DNA from: Sanghuangporus weigelae
Taxonomy: Eukaryota > Basidiomycota > Agaricomycetes > Hymenochaetales > Hymenochaetaceae
Reading direction: 5' to 3'
Length of the DNA stretch: 64,000 nt
Assembly (NCBI GenBank): GCA_033182465.1
Contig: CP137330.1
Location: 868,001-932,000, forward strand
Positions within the stretch are counted from its first letter, which is position 1, and every line of letters begins with the position of its first letter. Shown here one piece after another: positions 12,306-26,319 of the stretch. The notes under the pieces are model-generated. The model was not told the origin of the DNA. It did not search any database and saw only the letters and a list, made by a program, of their open reading frames with translations. Made by a program: the position numbers and the translations under genes.

Positions 12306-15300
12306 ATGACCGAAGGAATAAGCCAGATAACCATACCAGGTGCGTCCGCCATGCTCATCACATGAATATAAAAACTTATCCGTTTCATAGACCTTGATGA
12401 CGAAGAATTTAGTTCATCGTCTATACCTTTTGGTCGAAGTGGCAATGCCTTCGGCTTTGGTGTTTCATCTGGCTCAGATTCGCCGACGCTCTTGACTCCG
12501 ACTGCAGCACCAGACAGACCTTCAGGAGAGAGGGACTACTTTCATTCGCGTCAGGATTCCGCTGCATCCGAAGATTCTTCCTTTTCGCTTCACGCTCCTT
12601 CCGCATCGTTTGCCGCACGGTCAAATTCGTCTCTTCAGACGACGCACTCGTCGCAAGTATCGCTTCCAACATCTACACCATTCACAAAGAAAACGAGTTT
12701 TGCATCCCTGCGCAATGCTTTCAAAAGCGGTGGAAAGTCTAACGAGACTCCACCGGTCCCGTCTCTAGATCGTCAAGTGTATCCCGCCCTTCGCAATCCT
12801 TTCAGCCGATCTGCATCGTCGGTTGCGCATAGTGTATCTGCGCACTCGGCAAAGAGCCCACCAAGTGCGTATCATCGGCCGCCGACTCCTTCGTCAAGCA
12901 ATGACCATCGACATGGTCGCGCTATGTCTGCAAGATCGAAGGAGCAAGTATATGGGAAGGCTCAACATTCGCACACGGGGTCAACGTTTCATGCTTCGGA
13001 CGCAGGTAGCGATTATTCCTTTGGTTTCCATCATATAGCACCGCGGCAAACTACTCCGCCTCCTGTACCACGAGTTCCAAACGAATATTCCGGATCTGCT
13101 CAACGTTCTGAATTCCCAGTCACGAACGATACGGAGGGTCGAGCAGTCATGGATCCAAGAACACCATCTGAATACGCACTGCATGCAATCTTCATACAGT
13201 TCGCAGCCATGGCGGAGCACAAGATAGAGCGCTTTCTCAAAGAACCGATAGAACGGGACCCATCCTCAATTGACTTCTTTGGACCGCAAGTTGATACAAA
13301 ATTTGACGACCTTCTCGTTTCTCTGGGTCAGATTGCGATGAAGACCACAAAGCCTGTTGTAGACTCAATCATGCGCTGGCGCAGGTCTCAACAAGAAAGT
13401 GTTTCGGGTAGCATCATCTTGATTCATTCCTCTTCCTCCTCCTCGTATGCTCGATCTACTGGGCCGAAGGAGATCGTCAATATACTCAACGAGCGAAAAA
13501 GCCTTGCGAGTATATATATCATGTGCCGAGCACTAATTGCTGTAGTACAAACGGTGCCACGCGACGCTCTCGGTGACACTTTGGGATTCAATCTTGAGGA
13601 AACGACTTTCGATCAGTTTAAGCGGCCGAATCTGAAGGTTCTCACTTCGTCACGCAACCATACGATCAATGCCGACCTTTATGCAACTCTCTTAGGCAAG
13701 TTGGCTAAACATAGGTGAGCTGTTCTTCGCAGTCTCTTTGTCTCTCTATGTTAACTCCGTCATTCCAGATTTGAAAGTGTAACGGACCGATTTCTGCATG
13801 AGCTGGGACCCGTCGCGTCCAATCAGATACCGAAAGACATGGACATGAAGTACGAGATCCTTGTGAGGGCGCTCAAGCATATTGAGATCAAGGTCTGGCC
13901 GCCGGAAGCGTTTGAAGAAGGGGCAGAGTTCATGGAGTCTCTCTCGAAATGCTTTGAGCATGCACACGGTTACCGCCTTAAAGTTGCTTTCGCTGAGACG
14001 CTCGTCCATTTGTTACACCCGATCGGAAAGGTGAGAGTATATTCACGGCTAGCATTTGTGGTATCTTATGGTCCTGTTGTCAGACTGCGCAAGCGGAAGT
14101 TAATAATCCAGGTTGGGCAAAGGCTATGGAGGTAATCTATGGCAAAGCACGCGATATGATGAGCAAGCCTCGATACTGGCAAGTGGCATATCCGCTCGTG
14201 ATTACAAGTCTTTGCGTCGCACCTCAAGATTTCTTCTTGAAGAATTGGGTTCTGTGCTTTGAAACCAGTGTCCCAAAATTGAAGGTAGAATTCCAAGTTG
14301 ATCGTCTCGATAATGCAAATTTGTGACACTATGATTTAGGAGCGACCATACAGGCTACTTATCTTAAATGGAACTATGCGACTTGTATGGACCTACTTGT
14401 ACCGTTGCCGCGAGACAACTTCGACGGCGAGCACACGCCTAGACAGTTTACTGAAGCATTTTCTCCCTTCATCTCGTCTCGGGGTAAACTATTGCGATGA
14501 AAACCTGGAACCTCTGATTTATATAGTCCATTTTATTCTTTCGCGGCATTTCGACTATGGGAGCGAGCTGGTCCTCAGTTTGATACAGGAGCAACAGGTT
14601 AAGTCATCTCAGACAGGCACTGGATCAATTTCCTTCGCTCCTGAGCGTACAACAATCGGCCTGGAAGCGACTTTGCGTTCACTCCATCTGATTGAACGGG
14701 AGGAGATTGCTCCTACCTGGCCCTCGAGTCCGGATTTTACCATGCTTCCCTTCCGAGATGACTATCCATCCTCCGCGACCTTCTGTCCTCCGACAGTTTC
14801 ATCGAAGCCAGGCATGGAGGACTTCTTCAATAGAGTCGGCTCAACACTTGTTTCAGTTGTTGCTACTTGTGCAAAAGCAGTCGGGAGGATGTCAATTTTT
14901 GATGATCAGTGGTCTTACGTTCGCCCGAGTAATGCCTATGAGGACTCCTCCGGCCTGATCATCCGACAGCATCCCGAGGCTACGGTTGCGTATCCGACTA
15001 CGTACAGCGGGCAAATGAGTTTGCTGAGCGCGTGTTTTTCATCCTGGCCTCGCTGCCTCCACCCTTCCCTTCCTCTTGAAGAAGCTTTGGATATGTTAAT
15101 TCGAGCGATCATTCATGTTGAACCTTCTGTTGGAGAGGCAGCATCGAATGCTTTGCGTAACATTGCCGAGGACTGTACTCATCTTCCGCAAGTCCTCTCT
15201 AGGTTTGCGTCATTCCTATTTTCGCCGAAGCAGTTCACGTTAGAGACGTCCGGGACGAGATTCCCCTTCGAGAGTCTACGGCTTCTGAATGTTTGGTTCA

Positions 15301-18300
15301 GCATAGTAGAGGCCTGGGCTCAGATGATTACTTCACGATCGGGAGAATTCGCCGAGGGTTGGCTTAATTCGCAGTTCTTCGAAGTCGAGACCGCAGCGAT
15401 CTTCTTGCTTAGTTCGCGCTTACGAACGGCTCGCACGGTCGGTATCAAGCTCGTCCGTGTACTCGAACGAATTGTTGGCTACTTTCAAGGACAGCCGTCG
15501 ACGCCTTTGAACGAACTTTCGGATAGCTCGTTCTGGATTCTTGACGTGTTATTGGACAAACAGAACCAACAGACATTCTTGCATGGATTTGATGATCTTC
15601 TTGACGCAAAAGAATGTAATCGGCTAGCTCAGTGGCGTCAGTCGACTTCAGGCGAGATTCTTCTTCGGATGGCGGGAAGTGAGGATGAACGAGATCGAAA
15701 CCTCTGGTTACATGTTTATCCATCGATTATCCAACGGCAGGCAAATTACAAGTCGAAGGTTATTAAATCGTGCCGAGACATGTGGATTGCGGCGACTGTA
15801 CGATATCATGCTGTAGTTGTTTCTCTTGCGGGAATCAATGCTCGTATGCCACCACCTCAAACCACTCGAGGACCAGCAGGCGGAGTACGGGAAAGAGAAA
15901 AGATCATCGCCGATAATTTGCCTGTCATTGAACAGTGGCACATGTGGGTGAAACTCACCTGCTGTACGGCTGCTCCGCCGGAGCCCAAGGCATCAGGTCA
16001 TCACGCACGTGCACCTTCAGACGCTCTGCCTGATCGCGATTTGGTTTCGACCGATACCAGGGGTCTTTTCCGTTATCTTATGCCCTTCCTTGATTCCGAC
16101 AACAATATCTTCCGCGAAATTGGGGTACTCTGCATCAGTTCGTTTCCGGGTGATGCTTATAGAGATCTCTTGGAGGACCTCGGTTCCTTCTCCGCTCGCC
16201 ATTTTTACGTTGATACAACGCGAGTCAAGACATCCCCTACATCCACGAGGCGAAGTCGACGGCAGGACCGTCAGTATCTCGCTGTTGCGCATATATACCA
16301 ACTTACTGCCCATCATCTCAAAGATCAAAGGGGAGTTGGTCGGACTGATAGTTTAACTAATGTGCTGAAGTTTGTTCGTCATACGCAAGCATTCCTGAGC
16401 AATTCAGAGACCAGGAAAGATTGGCAGCAACAACGGTTACGAAGATATTTCTGTGGAATTGTGGAGCAACTGTTCGACGGTCTATCGAGCCTTCAGTCGT
16501 CGGATAGATTCATCCCTGCACACATGCATTTGACTCTCTACCGCCTATGTGAAGAGTGGTGTCAGTGCGGTAGTCAGTCCGAAAGCGTAAAGCAGCGCCT
16601 TGTGACGATGCAAACTGCTGCGACGGCTGGCTTTCCTGATCCTCAGCAGAAAGCTGCAGCGATCGCACAGTTCCAGACTGAGACGAGGCTCTTGTCACAT
16701 GCAGCATGTGGTGCGATGGCGTCGCTAGTGGTATGGCTTTTCCGAGACTTTGAAATCTTTTGGCAAACCTGACATCACTTTGTGTAGCAAAAGGCGTTCT
16801 TTCCTCCCGAAGTGTCGTCTGGTTCTCCAACAGATCGACTGTCGTCAGACTTTCTTGTACCGCTCGAAGTGGTGCCAACTCTTGACCGTATCATTGCAAT
16901 GCTTGCAAACATGCATGATCCGGTGAAGACCAATGGGAGGTAGGACTGCGCTTCGTCCTTCACTTTGAAACTATCTCATGTACTGTTTCAGAAAAGCACT
17001 TCGATCACTTGTGGATCACAAGGGCGGTGACGATGCATTCTTAGACGAGCTATTGCGAAGAAGCTTTGTGGCTTGCGTGGACCCTCGAACAAGCAACTAT
17101 CGATTCTTTGAGATTGTTGCCGACGTGATCTGCACAGGCGAATCTTGCCAGCTTACCTTTGCCCATGTGGTCTGCCTGGGCTTGGCAAACCTGTGTAGTC
17201 CACTTGTCGACACGCGTCGATTAACGTTGGCTGCTTTGGAAGCCGTGAACGAAAGGGCCGGAGGGAAAGCTTGCTTGTCTCTTTTTGAAGCGAACGTTGC
17301 AAGCTCCGCAGCAAACGTCTATCTTGATGCGCAATATCAGATTTCACGGATCCTGGCTGAGCAACGCCCTGAAGAGGCCTTTATGGTCATAATCCACTGC
17401 TCGTCGAAGTTATCCATTATTTATGATGTCTTGGATGCTTACGCCTTCTCGTATATCCTTAACGGACTATCTCCTTGGTTTGCCTCTGTTGACCTCCTTG
17501 TCAAGGACAATACCTCGCTAACGAAGGAAGGCCGGACCGTCCTGTATCATCTCATATCCTTGACTCTGCGCTACTCGGAGAGTTACCCGGAACAAGTGTT
17601 CAGTTTCTGGCGATGCCTCGTAGACGATAACATCCGCAATGGACATGCAACTATTCGATTCCTTCTTGAACACTCGTCAAAGGTCGGAAGCACGGGATTT
17701 GTCAGCACAGCGAGAAAAATTGTTGCATGCCTCTCACGAACATCTTGTGGTCGACAAGTAGTCGAAGAGCTATGCGAAGTGATTGAACCAGCGCGGATGC
17801 TACCCACAATTGACCATAAGTTCACGCCACCGGATGCCGAGGAGACCGATTTTTGGTCCGATTTGGATGCGCTATTTGCAGAGCAGCCAAAGCATATACT
17901 TGGTGCAGGGCAATTTGCTTTACTATTTCTTGGGGACGTGGCTCTATCACGTGCATGGGATATGAAGAAGACGCTTCCGAATATCTTGCAAGGTGTTTTT
18001 TCTCACATTGGTCATCGCAATCCTTTCGTCCGGGAGCAAGTTCGGAATCTGCTTTTCCAAACGCTACGTGCATGGCTCGCTGGCTACGACAGGCTTTCTA
18101 CGCAATCGGCATCGCCTTCTGTTGCGTCCATGAGATCAGCACTGCCTGCTCTGGAATGTGACAGTGCTACGCTCTTCTGGACTGAAGACGATTCTCCATC
18201 TCACATAGGTGAAAAGATGCGCGGCCTTTGCACGCTTGTCCTTCAGTGGCTAAGTCCACTTCATCCGGACTTGGCTGACGAGTGGGGTTCTCTCGCCTTG

Positions 18301-19965
18301 CTCTGGGGAACGACATGCTCTATTCGGCCCATTGCGTTCCGATCCCTTCAGGTGTTTCGTTCATTGATGCCCAAGATCACCCAAGCCGACCTCGCTCAAT
18401 TGTTGGGACGTCTTTCGAACACGATTGCTGCCCAGGAAGCTAATTTACATCCGTTCACCGTCGAGCTCATCGTTACTCTGAGCTCTGTCGTACATTCTGA
18501 CAGCTTGGACCTCTCGCTTCTACCACAGTTATATTGGTGTACCGTTGCTTGTCTATCGACGCCAATAGAGGCAGAATTTCTTCAACTTCTAGAGATGCTG
18601 GAATACCTGTTGAATCGACTTGATCTCAATGATTCGTATGTTCAGGAGGTCCTGATCGCGAACAGGCCGGAAAACTTTACAGGCGCTCAGTTTCTTCATC
18701 CGCTTTTGCTTAATGGCCTGCGGTCAGTGAAAACTTATTCTCGCACCTTTTGGATTTTGAAGAGGCTCTCTGACGTCGAGGATTCGGCGTTAATTGATCC
18801 GTCTGGTAGTCGCGTACGCGATATGTACACATTGATTTTACCCTGGTGCCTGCAGTCCATGGAGGAGAGTTCGAAGGACGAGCTCGTTGTCGAATTCTCC
18901 AATAACATCGCCAAATTCGCGGAAGATGAAGACCGCTCAAGCTTATCTCGTATTATGACTTCCTTCGCGAAGTCCCGCTTCCGCACGAAGGACGACTTTA
19001 TGCGCCAAGCAGCTGCCGCATTGCGAGAACACTACGCGCCGGATCAATGGACGGACGTTGTATCTTTGCTCATGAGTTTGGTTTTGAACTCGGAGCGATG
19101 GTTGCAAGCGAAAACCATGCAAATTTTGAAAGTGCTCTTTCAACTTCGTGAGACGAGAAACCCTGTCGACAGACTTGGCTCTGAACTGCTTATGCCCTTA
19201 CTGCGGCTGCTTCAGACGGACCTGGCTTCTCAGGCGTTGGACGTATTAGACGAACCGATCTCTATTTCAGGTGGACTGGCCGCGAAGCACGTGTTGCGCA
19301 TGAGTATGCATCTTGGTTCTGTTCCTCGGCAGGAAACCCCGGTTGACACCGAGGTCTTCGGCGTGCCAGAAGAGTCGGGCTGGAGTGTCGCACGTCCAGA
19401 CCGGCTACGGGAGATTTGTCGCAGAAATGTCATGGCTGTATTCGACACATGCAAAATGTCAACTCGTCCATCCCGAATTGAGTTTGAACCTGAAGTTGAT
19501 CGGTTTGCGGATACGTTCGAGGACGATCTAGGAGACCTGGTCCAGAATCTGCACGAACTGAGCACCTTCTTCCGTGGAGATGCGGATGGAGAAGTTCAGT
19601 CGCCTCCGCCTCTACTGGCAATGCCAAAGGCACCCCAGCACATATCAGCGACCTCGATAGCAAACCAACAACTAGAGGCGCGGGTCGCCGCGATCCTTGC
19701 GAAGTCGACTGATACAGCAGTAGCACTTGATTCTCCACAAACACCATTTGTCGATGTCTTCCATGTGAACCCAGTGGAGGTCCGGTCAAACGGATATCGA
19801 CATAGATTTGAGGGACATAGATTCGATGAATCCGATGAAGACTCCGACAGCAGCGAATTCGATGTGGATACATTTGCCTTTGATTCCTTCCCAAGCAACT
19901 CTTCTGACGGTGGGCATCACTTGCAAAATGGGTATTGGCAGAGGAACCGTCGACGTAACTTATAA
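12306..19965 (+). CDS. TAO3: Cell morphogenesis scaffold TAO3/MOR2/PAG1 (Furry family)
   Basis: Giant HEAT/Armadillo-type scaffold of the RAM/MOR pathway that presents NDR-family kinase to MOB and controls polarised growth and cell separation. Seven exons: 12306-12339, 12391-13714, 13769-14030, 14084-14284, 14340-16730, 16788-16939, 16992-19965; together 7,338 nt, 2,445 residues, close to yeast Tao3 (2,376). The start was chosen because exon 1 gives MTEGISQITIPDLDDEEF across the first intron, in frame with the rest. Order: Ser-rich disordered N-terminus (about 1-240); morphogenesis N-terminal domain beginning SEYALHAIFIQFAAMAEHKI; a long helical central part; the C-terminal domain (about 1,450 on); an acidic tail EDSDSSEFDVDTFAFDSF. 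All junctions are canonical and no break was seen. The 3' end faces MLH1. Confidence 0.96.
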
Positions 19966-20285
19966 AAATGTTTCTTTGTGCCTTGCATTAGACATTTCTT
20001 CCTGCTCTGCGCTGTTGACTAATTAACTTATATATGTATTATCATCGCATTTTCAGTAGCAATAAGTAGGTAGAGTGTGGCATCTGTATCAACATTACAA
20101 GATTAGTTTGAAAATGCTCCTGTTAGGCCGGAAGGAACATTGACGGACCAGTACTTTCGGAAGCGTGCTCGAATGAAGACATGTCCTATTCTGTGGGTCC
20201 AGTACAGTACCTTTGTACAAGTGGTTTAGGGAGTTCCACGATCACCATCTCCGAGAAGCAACGACAAAATGCCATTCTCAAGTCA
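19966..20285. other. Tail-to-tail spacer, TAO3 and MLH1
   Basis: 320 bp shared by two convergent 3' ends. Nothing else seen. Confidence 0.5.
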
Positions 20286-23171
20286 TTAGCATCGCTCAAA
20301 TACCCGATACAAGTCCGGCAAATTTGCCACTTGCAGGACGTCCCTGTCTAGTAAATTCCGTGGTGCCAATAAATACTTCCGCATGGCCGGGAACAAGACG
20401 TGTTCAATCTGCCAGCGTTCACGCTTTTCTCCTGGGTCATCCCCATCCACCTTCTCAGGCCCTTTGCCTTTTTGCGATATACTGAGATCGGCGGGACTAT
20501 AGAAGTACGCGAGCTCTCGTAGAAAAGTGTTGAAGCATTCTCGTTCTTGCGTCCAGCATACTTGAGGACCGAGGCGCATGAGGAAGAGCGGCAGTCGGGC
20601 GAGGTCTGGAATGTACGCTTGAAGGAGTAATGGCAAACTGGCCAGAGTGCCTTCGGGTGTAATGCGCATAGAAAAGTACTCATTGAGCATACCAGCGTTT
20701 TCCGTCAGCTTCGTGACGATACGCTTATCGGACGTAAGTCACATACATCAAAGGTACATAGACAGTATGTGAACTTACCTCAATGACTTCATCTGCTTCG
20801 ATATCCAGTCCACATTCTTTCCAACGCTCATTTTCTGTTCGCACAGCAAGGCGAACAAGATGCCGAATGGGTGGCGGTGGTTCTAGTTTTAAGCGTGCAT
20901 AGTTGCCAAACTGTCGTAAACCTAATTGATAGAAGAGTTCCTCGCTTGAAAACACGCTTCAGTATAGACAAAAGGTGAAGATAAGTTGGTCAACATACGC
21001 AAGAGATGCATGGTTTAACAGATAGAGCTTAGTTTCATGCTGGATCAGCGATAAAGAACGTCGGAGATCAACGATTCCCACAAAGACATGTTTCTGTACA
21101 ATTTCTGTTAAGACTGATATCCATCAAGAAGGGATATTGGTCAATATTTTCAATCCCAGCGAAGAAAGGATGCTTACAGTTGTGCTGAGCCTTTTCAACA
21201 TCTGAGCGAAGACCGTTCAAAGACGTTAGGTAGCATTCACTCTCTGGAATATCTTGTAAACGCTGGCTTTTGTTCGCCGCAGGAGTCTGAGTCGGCCTCA
21301 GCGAGCTTGAGGAGTTATCTCGAGATCTATACTTGTCTCTATCCCGCTCCATGGAAGAAAATTGCGTCGCAGAGGCTTGAGTTGCAGGATCCAACATGGG
21401 AAGCATAGAGTCAAGTTTGCGATCTGCTTGCGATACGCGAATTTTGTCTTTGGAGTAGACCGTTTTCTGTTTAGAGATCGTTCCAGATGGAGCGACAGCC
21501 TCTTCATCGTTCCCACTACCATCATCTTCCTCTCCCGCTTTCTCCTTTCCTTTTCCCTTCTTCACGCTTTGATTCACGTCCAGAATGCCACCGGTTAGCA
21601 ATGTCTGCGTCTTTGAACGATATGAGTATTCTATATGTAACGAGTTAATGGGGATCAGTTTCAGACCTGGTATTCAAACGTCCGGGAACGACCCTGGTCC
21701 GCCAACGTATGCTGGATTTCATCTGAGACACGTGAAATAATCGACTCCTCGTCGAGAAAATGAACTTCGCGTTTGGTCGGATGTACATTAACATCGACAG
21801 CTCTAGGGTCGATCTCGAGACTACATGGGCAATGAAGAAGGGCTCAAATGAACAGCATGAAGAAAGGTATACCTTAAATAGACGAAAGGAAAGGTCCCCT
21901 TGGGAAGGATCGTGCTATACACGCTCTCGATGGCTCGCTTTATGCGAGTGGACTCGACAAGCCTATCTATAATCAAATCAGGTGGCTGGTATTCGGTTGA
22001 ATAGTACGGGCGTACGATTGATGAATAGCAAGAAAACAGTCTTCTTCGCTTGATAATTCGCACTCGTGAAAAGTGCTTCGCCATGCCAACTGCCTTCTTC
22101 CGCATCATCGTTATCAACATCCATTGAGTCCTCATCTGCAGACCGCGCCCCGGAAGAGAACTTTGCGTCTAGGAGCTCTCGTGCAATAGTTTGACCATAA
22201 AGAAGTCGGATCGCTTGTTTCGTTGTTGAGTTCGAAGGTGTCGATATGTCAGGTCCAGCGGTGCCGGCCTAAAACAACAGCGAAGGGATCAGTTTAGTTC
22301 CCGCGTCGTTCAGATCCAAGTATACCTTTTTGCAGACGAAGGATACAGTGGAGTTATGAACAGCGTATCTAGTGACGACATCAAGAATTCGTGCGTATTC
22401 CTCAGACGAACTTCGCAGCGCCGCTAGTCGCGTGGGAGTATTGTAAAACAGATTTTCAGCCTTACATTCGAGAGCACGTTAGCATTCATGTCGAGAAGCA
22501 GCGAAGTAATCGACATACGGTTATTGTGGTACCATCGTTTCCGGCACAAGGCTTCGGATCGGCACTCTGCCCCGGCTTCGCAGATGTAAGTCGACCATCG
22601 AGATAGTGAGCTCTATATAGGAACATAAGCCCATCTCATGCAAGAATAGACCTACAGTGATCCTCACTTGTACGCACAGCTATCTGTCTTTGTCTTCGTT
22701 ATAACCGAGAGTTGAGCGACATGCGATATAGATGCGAGAGCTTCTCCTCGGAAGCCGTGCGTTCTCAGAGATTGAAGGTCGGAGAAAGTAGAAAGCTTGG
22801 AAGTAGTGAAACGTTCGGCAAGGATTGGAAGGTCAGATTTCTGAATACAGAAGGGAGTCAGAGTTTGCCCGGGGAGCCTGAACAAGAGCACCTCACGCGT
22901 ATCCCACATCCATTGTCTTGAATTTGCAAAAGCTTCAATCCGCCATCTTTGATCGTGACACGAATGGAAGTTGCTCGCGCATCAAGACTATTCTCTATCA
23001 GTTCCTTTAAGGCAGACGAAGGCCTGTGAATTATCTACAAGATAAGTACTTGAGGATATTCAGCAGAAAACGACTTACTTCTCCAGCTGCAATGCGATTT
23101 ATAAGCGACTCCTGCAAGTGACGGATAGGCTGGGGGCCAGCAGGTTCCGACGAAGAATCAGCGTTGTCCAT
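20286..23171 (-). CDS. MLH1: DNA mismatch repair protein MLH1 (MutL homologue)
   Basis: GHKL ATPase that pairs with PMS1/PMS2 to act downstream of MutS homologues in the nucleus. Start ATG 23169-23171 ([19 protein letters not shown]), stop at 20286-20288. ATPase motifs are in order: [16 protein letters not shown]; the DNGCGI region; [20 protein letters not shown] followed by [33 protein letters not shown]. Then [36 protein letters not shown], a Lys/Glu-rich linker (about 21600-21300) and the C-terminal dimerisation domain ending [11 protein letters not shown]. The terminal FERC is the invariant MLH1 end whose Cys contributes to the PMS endonuclease site, so the protein looks full length. About ten short introns; a few junctions near 22000-22060 are approximate. 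Confidence 0.96.
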
Positions 23172-23593
23172 TATTCAAAGATTCCTGTAATGCACCAAAG
23201 CTCAGCCCTATGGGTGACGTGGTGGTAAACTGCAAACGCGTCTCGTCACGCGTCGGCCATCCTTCCTTATGTAAGACGCACTCAAATGCCGCACCGCCAC
23301 AAATCTGTCATCAAGCTTCAATTCCTGCGCGATGTGCAGTGTCATTCCGTGCGGAAAGTTTAAAGGAGACTACTTCTTTCCAGTAATCACAGAGTGGCGA
23401 TGATACACCGGTATCCAATTCTTCCTGAAGTCAGGACCTTGAACCGGTTCGTACCTCCTCAATCAACCTGTTATCGTAAAATCGCTCTGCAAGACATGGT
23501 GTGCCTAACCAACATAATCTTTCTCTTCCGAACTAAATAATCGCTTTTACTGTTACATTTGTATACTCCAAGTCGGCGGGAACCTCTTGTCAT
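23172..23593. promoter_or_regulatory. MLH1 upstream region
   Basis: 422 bp between the MLH1 start and the 3' end of the epoxide hydrolase gene, both on the minus strand; it should hold the MLH1 promoter. No gene seen. Confidence 0.45.
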
Positions 23594-25172
23594 CTACTGG
23601 CGGGCCCAATGCTCTCCAAAGAACTCCCGTAAATCGCCCACGAACTCGGTCGGGTTATCGAGAGCAGGAAAATGACCGCCATTAGAATGCTCTATTGAAA
23701 CTAGTTAGAAATATGTTCTGAAAGTACAATAAACCCAACACGGGTTACCTTTGTAGTAGACCAGAGGACCGTATGGCACAATGTCGCACTTTGGTGCTCC
23801 GCCTATTTCAAATGGCTTCACAGCGGAGAATATTAGACAAGAAAACAAAGACAAAGGTAGGATGGACGGTAACCTACAAAAGCGGAAAATCCAAACTTAT
23901 TCTTAAGAGCCCATTTCCCCTTCGTCCCTGCTACAATTTCAGCGCGTTCCTTGCTCTGGAAAGATTAATCAGACTTTTACGCAGAGTAGCGCCCGCGCAT
24001 AGACAAATGTACTCGCTATACCTGGTTGTAAATGATCACGGATGTAGCAAACGAGTCACTCAGGATGTAAAGTGCGACAGTATCCAAAATGTCTTGGATT
24101 TCAACACGTTCGGGGTCGGACCACGTAAATATTTTCTCGCCGATGTAGGCTAGAACAGCAAGTGGTGATGACGCTATTGCTATCCCGATAGTGAAGGGCT
24201 ATCATGCCGATGTGTTACTCAATGCTAACAGAGAGGGTTACCCCAGAAGCTATACCTTCGTCATCTGGATCTCGAGGTAGCCCCTGCCCGTTGCGAAGAA
24301 TTCTTGTCTGCGTGCTACTACCCGCTTCTCTATTTCAGTGTATGATGATGGATCTGCATTTTTCGCAGGTGGAGTCCTGAACATATTGAAGTGCATGAGT
24401 AAGACAGATTCTGGGAATAAACTCCCCAAGATACGCAGGATGTAAGATCCCTAGAGCAGTATATTAGATTCTCTTTGATAAAATACGGTACACATTGCCT
24501 ACCCAGTCACCACCTTGTCCGACATATTGCTTGTAACCGAGAACGGAGGTCATGAGGCTGTTAAACAGTTTGGCAGTGTCCACCAAGCCCCAGCCATCGC
24601 GTCTAGGGAGTGTGGAAAGGAAATAGCCTGGAAGAGAAGGCACTACCACATGGAAGCTACCGCGGTTCAAATCAGTATATATATTTCGCGATTTCTCACC
24701 ACGGCTTACGCTGGGACGCTTGAACTCGGTGGATTGGTCAATGGCTTAATGACTTTATGAAAATCAAAGAAAGTTCCTTCACAGAGAAGAGTGTCGGAGA
24801 TTCTGAACCCGAAAATAATGGATTTCATGACTCACCCGGCCATCCATGTAAAAGAATCAGTGGGATCGCGTCAGCCCTAGGACTCTTAACGTGAACGTAG
24901 TGCAAGTCCAGTATATCTCCGTCACTTTCATAATGAACGATATAATTGTCGAGTTTTGCGATTTTCTTTTCAAGAGAATCCCAACTCCATTGAGTTTGGA
25001 ACGTCGTCTTCAACTTCTTGAGATATTCGTATTCAATTCCGAGCTTCCATGGGGTGTCTGCATCGATCGGGACTCTATTCGGGAAGGGCGCCGCTTGAAG
25101 CAGAGATAACATCCCTTGCACCTGGCTAGCATCATATTTAATATCGATATGTTTTGGGATATTGAATGACAT
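23594..25172 (-). CDS. Epoxide hydrolase (EHN domain plus alpha/beta hydrolase)
   Basis: Opens epoxides to diols through an Asp-ester intermediate. Start ATG at 25172, stop CTA 23594-23596. The N-terminal EHN domain fills exon 1 (MSFNIPKHIDIKYDASQVQG to DLHYVHVKSPRADAIPL), ending in the oxyanion HGWPG. Following exons give FFDFHKVIKPLTNP, FHVVVPSLPGYFLSTLPRRD, VLGYKQYVGQGGDWG (nucleophile Asp in GGDWG), LYILSDSFATSVIIYNQ and the last exon EHSNGGHFPALDNPTEFVGD with the catalytic His, ending FGEHWARQ. Nucleophile and His are both present; the acid residue was not pinned down. No signal peptide, so probably cytosolic or microsomal. Fungal members detoxify epoxides or act in secondary metabolism, but no biosynthetic neighbours are present here. 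Confidence 0.9.
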
Positions 25173-26319
25173 GATTGATCCAAGAGAAATAGGGACTCAA
25201 GTTGACCGTGACGATGGTGGTCAAGAATTAGTCATGGTTCATGAATCATGCACATCACGGATCACACTTGATTTGCGACTGTGACCTTCTGTGACTCCGA
25301 CAACATCTTGTTCTTGTTGAGTTGAAGTTGTTCTGTTAGGAACATAAAAAGATGAGGATTTCGTAGTTTCCACTTCCAACCCCTACCTGGACAAAGGGAA
25401 TTCGGTTATCGATGATGTCAATAAAATGTCCGGTAAGCTATGTCGCGCAAGATTTCCACAATCACCATGCTCATGTCAAAGATGTACTAGTCGCCATTGA
25501 CTCGCCAAGATGTACCACTTCCTCCACTTACATGACAAGCATTTTGCTAAGATTGCTGTGAAGATTTTCCCTGCCGAAGATTTCAAAACTTATGGAAAGA
25601 CCGATGTCATACATGTACGAAGGTGAAACGTTGGCCGATCTGGAACTAGTTCCAAATCTAGAATTGGAATTACGTTAGTCATAGTGTGAGTTGCTGTGCC
25701 TTGCTCAACAAGTTTTTCCAGTAAGTAACGGTCCAAATGTAGGAGGTCAAGTCTCGGTGAGAACTGTGTAATAGCGGATTGTACTCCGAGCATACTTGGA
25801 CCACCTGGAATCGCAAAATGTACCTTCAAACCCTCGAATAGAAGAACGTGCAACGGAGTGAAATATTAGTGAAATGCAGCTAAAGACGGTTTTGTGTCGG
25901 CTTGAGGTACTTACATAGAGGTTTGGCACCGCACTTGGCGAAACGAGGCGTGATCCTTGGTGAACAAAAGTTGGAGATAAAGCCGGCGTTGTGTTCCGTT
26001 CCTGGCTCCGTCCAAGTCGCCTTGCTCAATCTATATCAGTGCACACCGACCACGTATACATCGCATGGTGTCCAGATATCACTCGGTACTTTCTACAACT
26101 GCTCCTTTACGCCAGACCTTACTTCTCGAAACAGGTAACTAACACGTATGATGTCGTCCTTGAAGTGAATGAGGCAACACAAGAGAATGCAGCAGAACCA
26201 CAAACTGTTCGATTTCCAACAAGTGGTGATCATGCAGAGGTTCATCGTTCTAGATCCAGTCAAGTCAAAACTGTACAGAAATAGAAGAGATCCCGGCCAC
26301 GAAACGTGAGGTTGCGAAG
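25173..26319. other. Intergenic, no supported gene
   Basis: Open frames such as 25590-25853 (minus) and 25991-26284 (plus) are not recognised. A good donor-like site (minus, near 25912) hints that an unrecognised minus-strand transcript may exist, but I cannot support a gene. Confidence 0.4.
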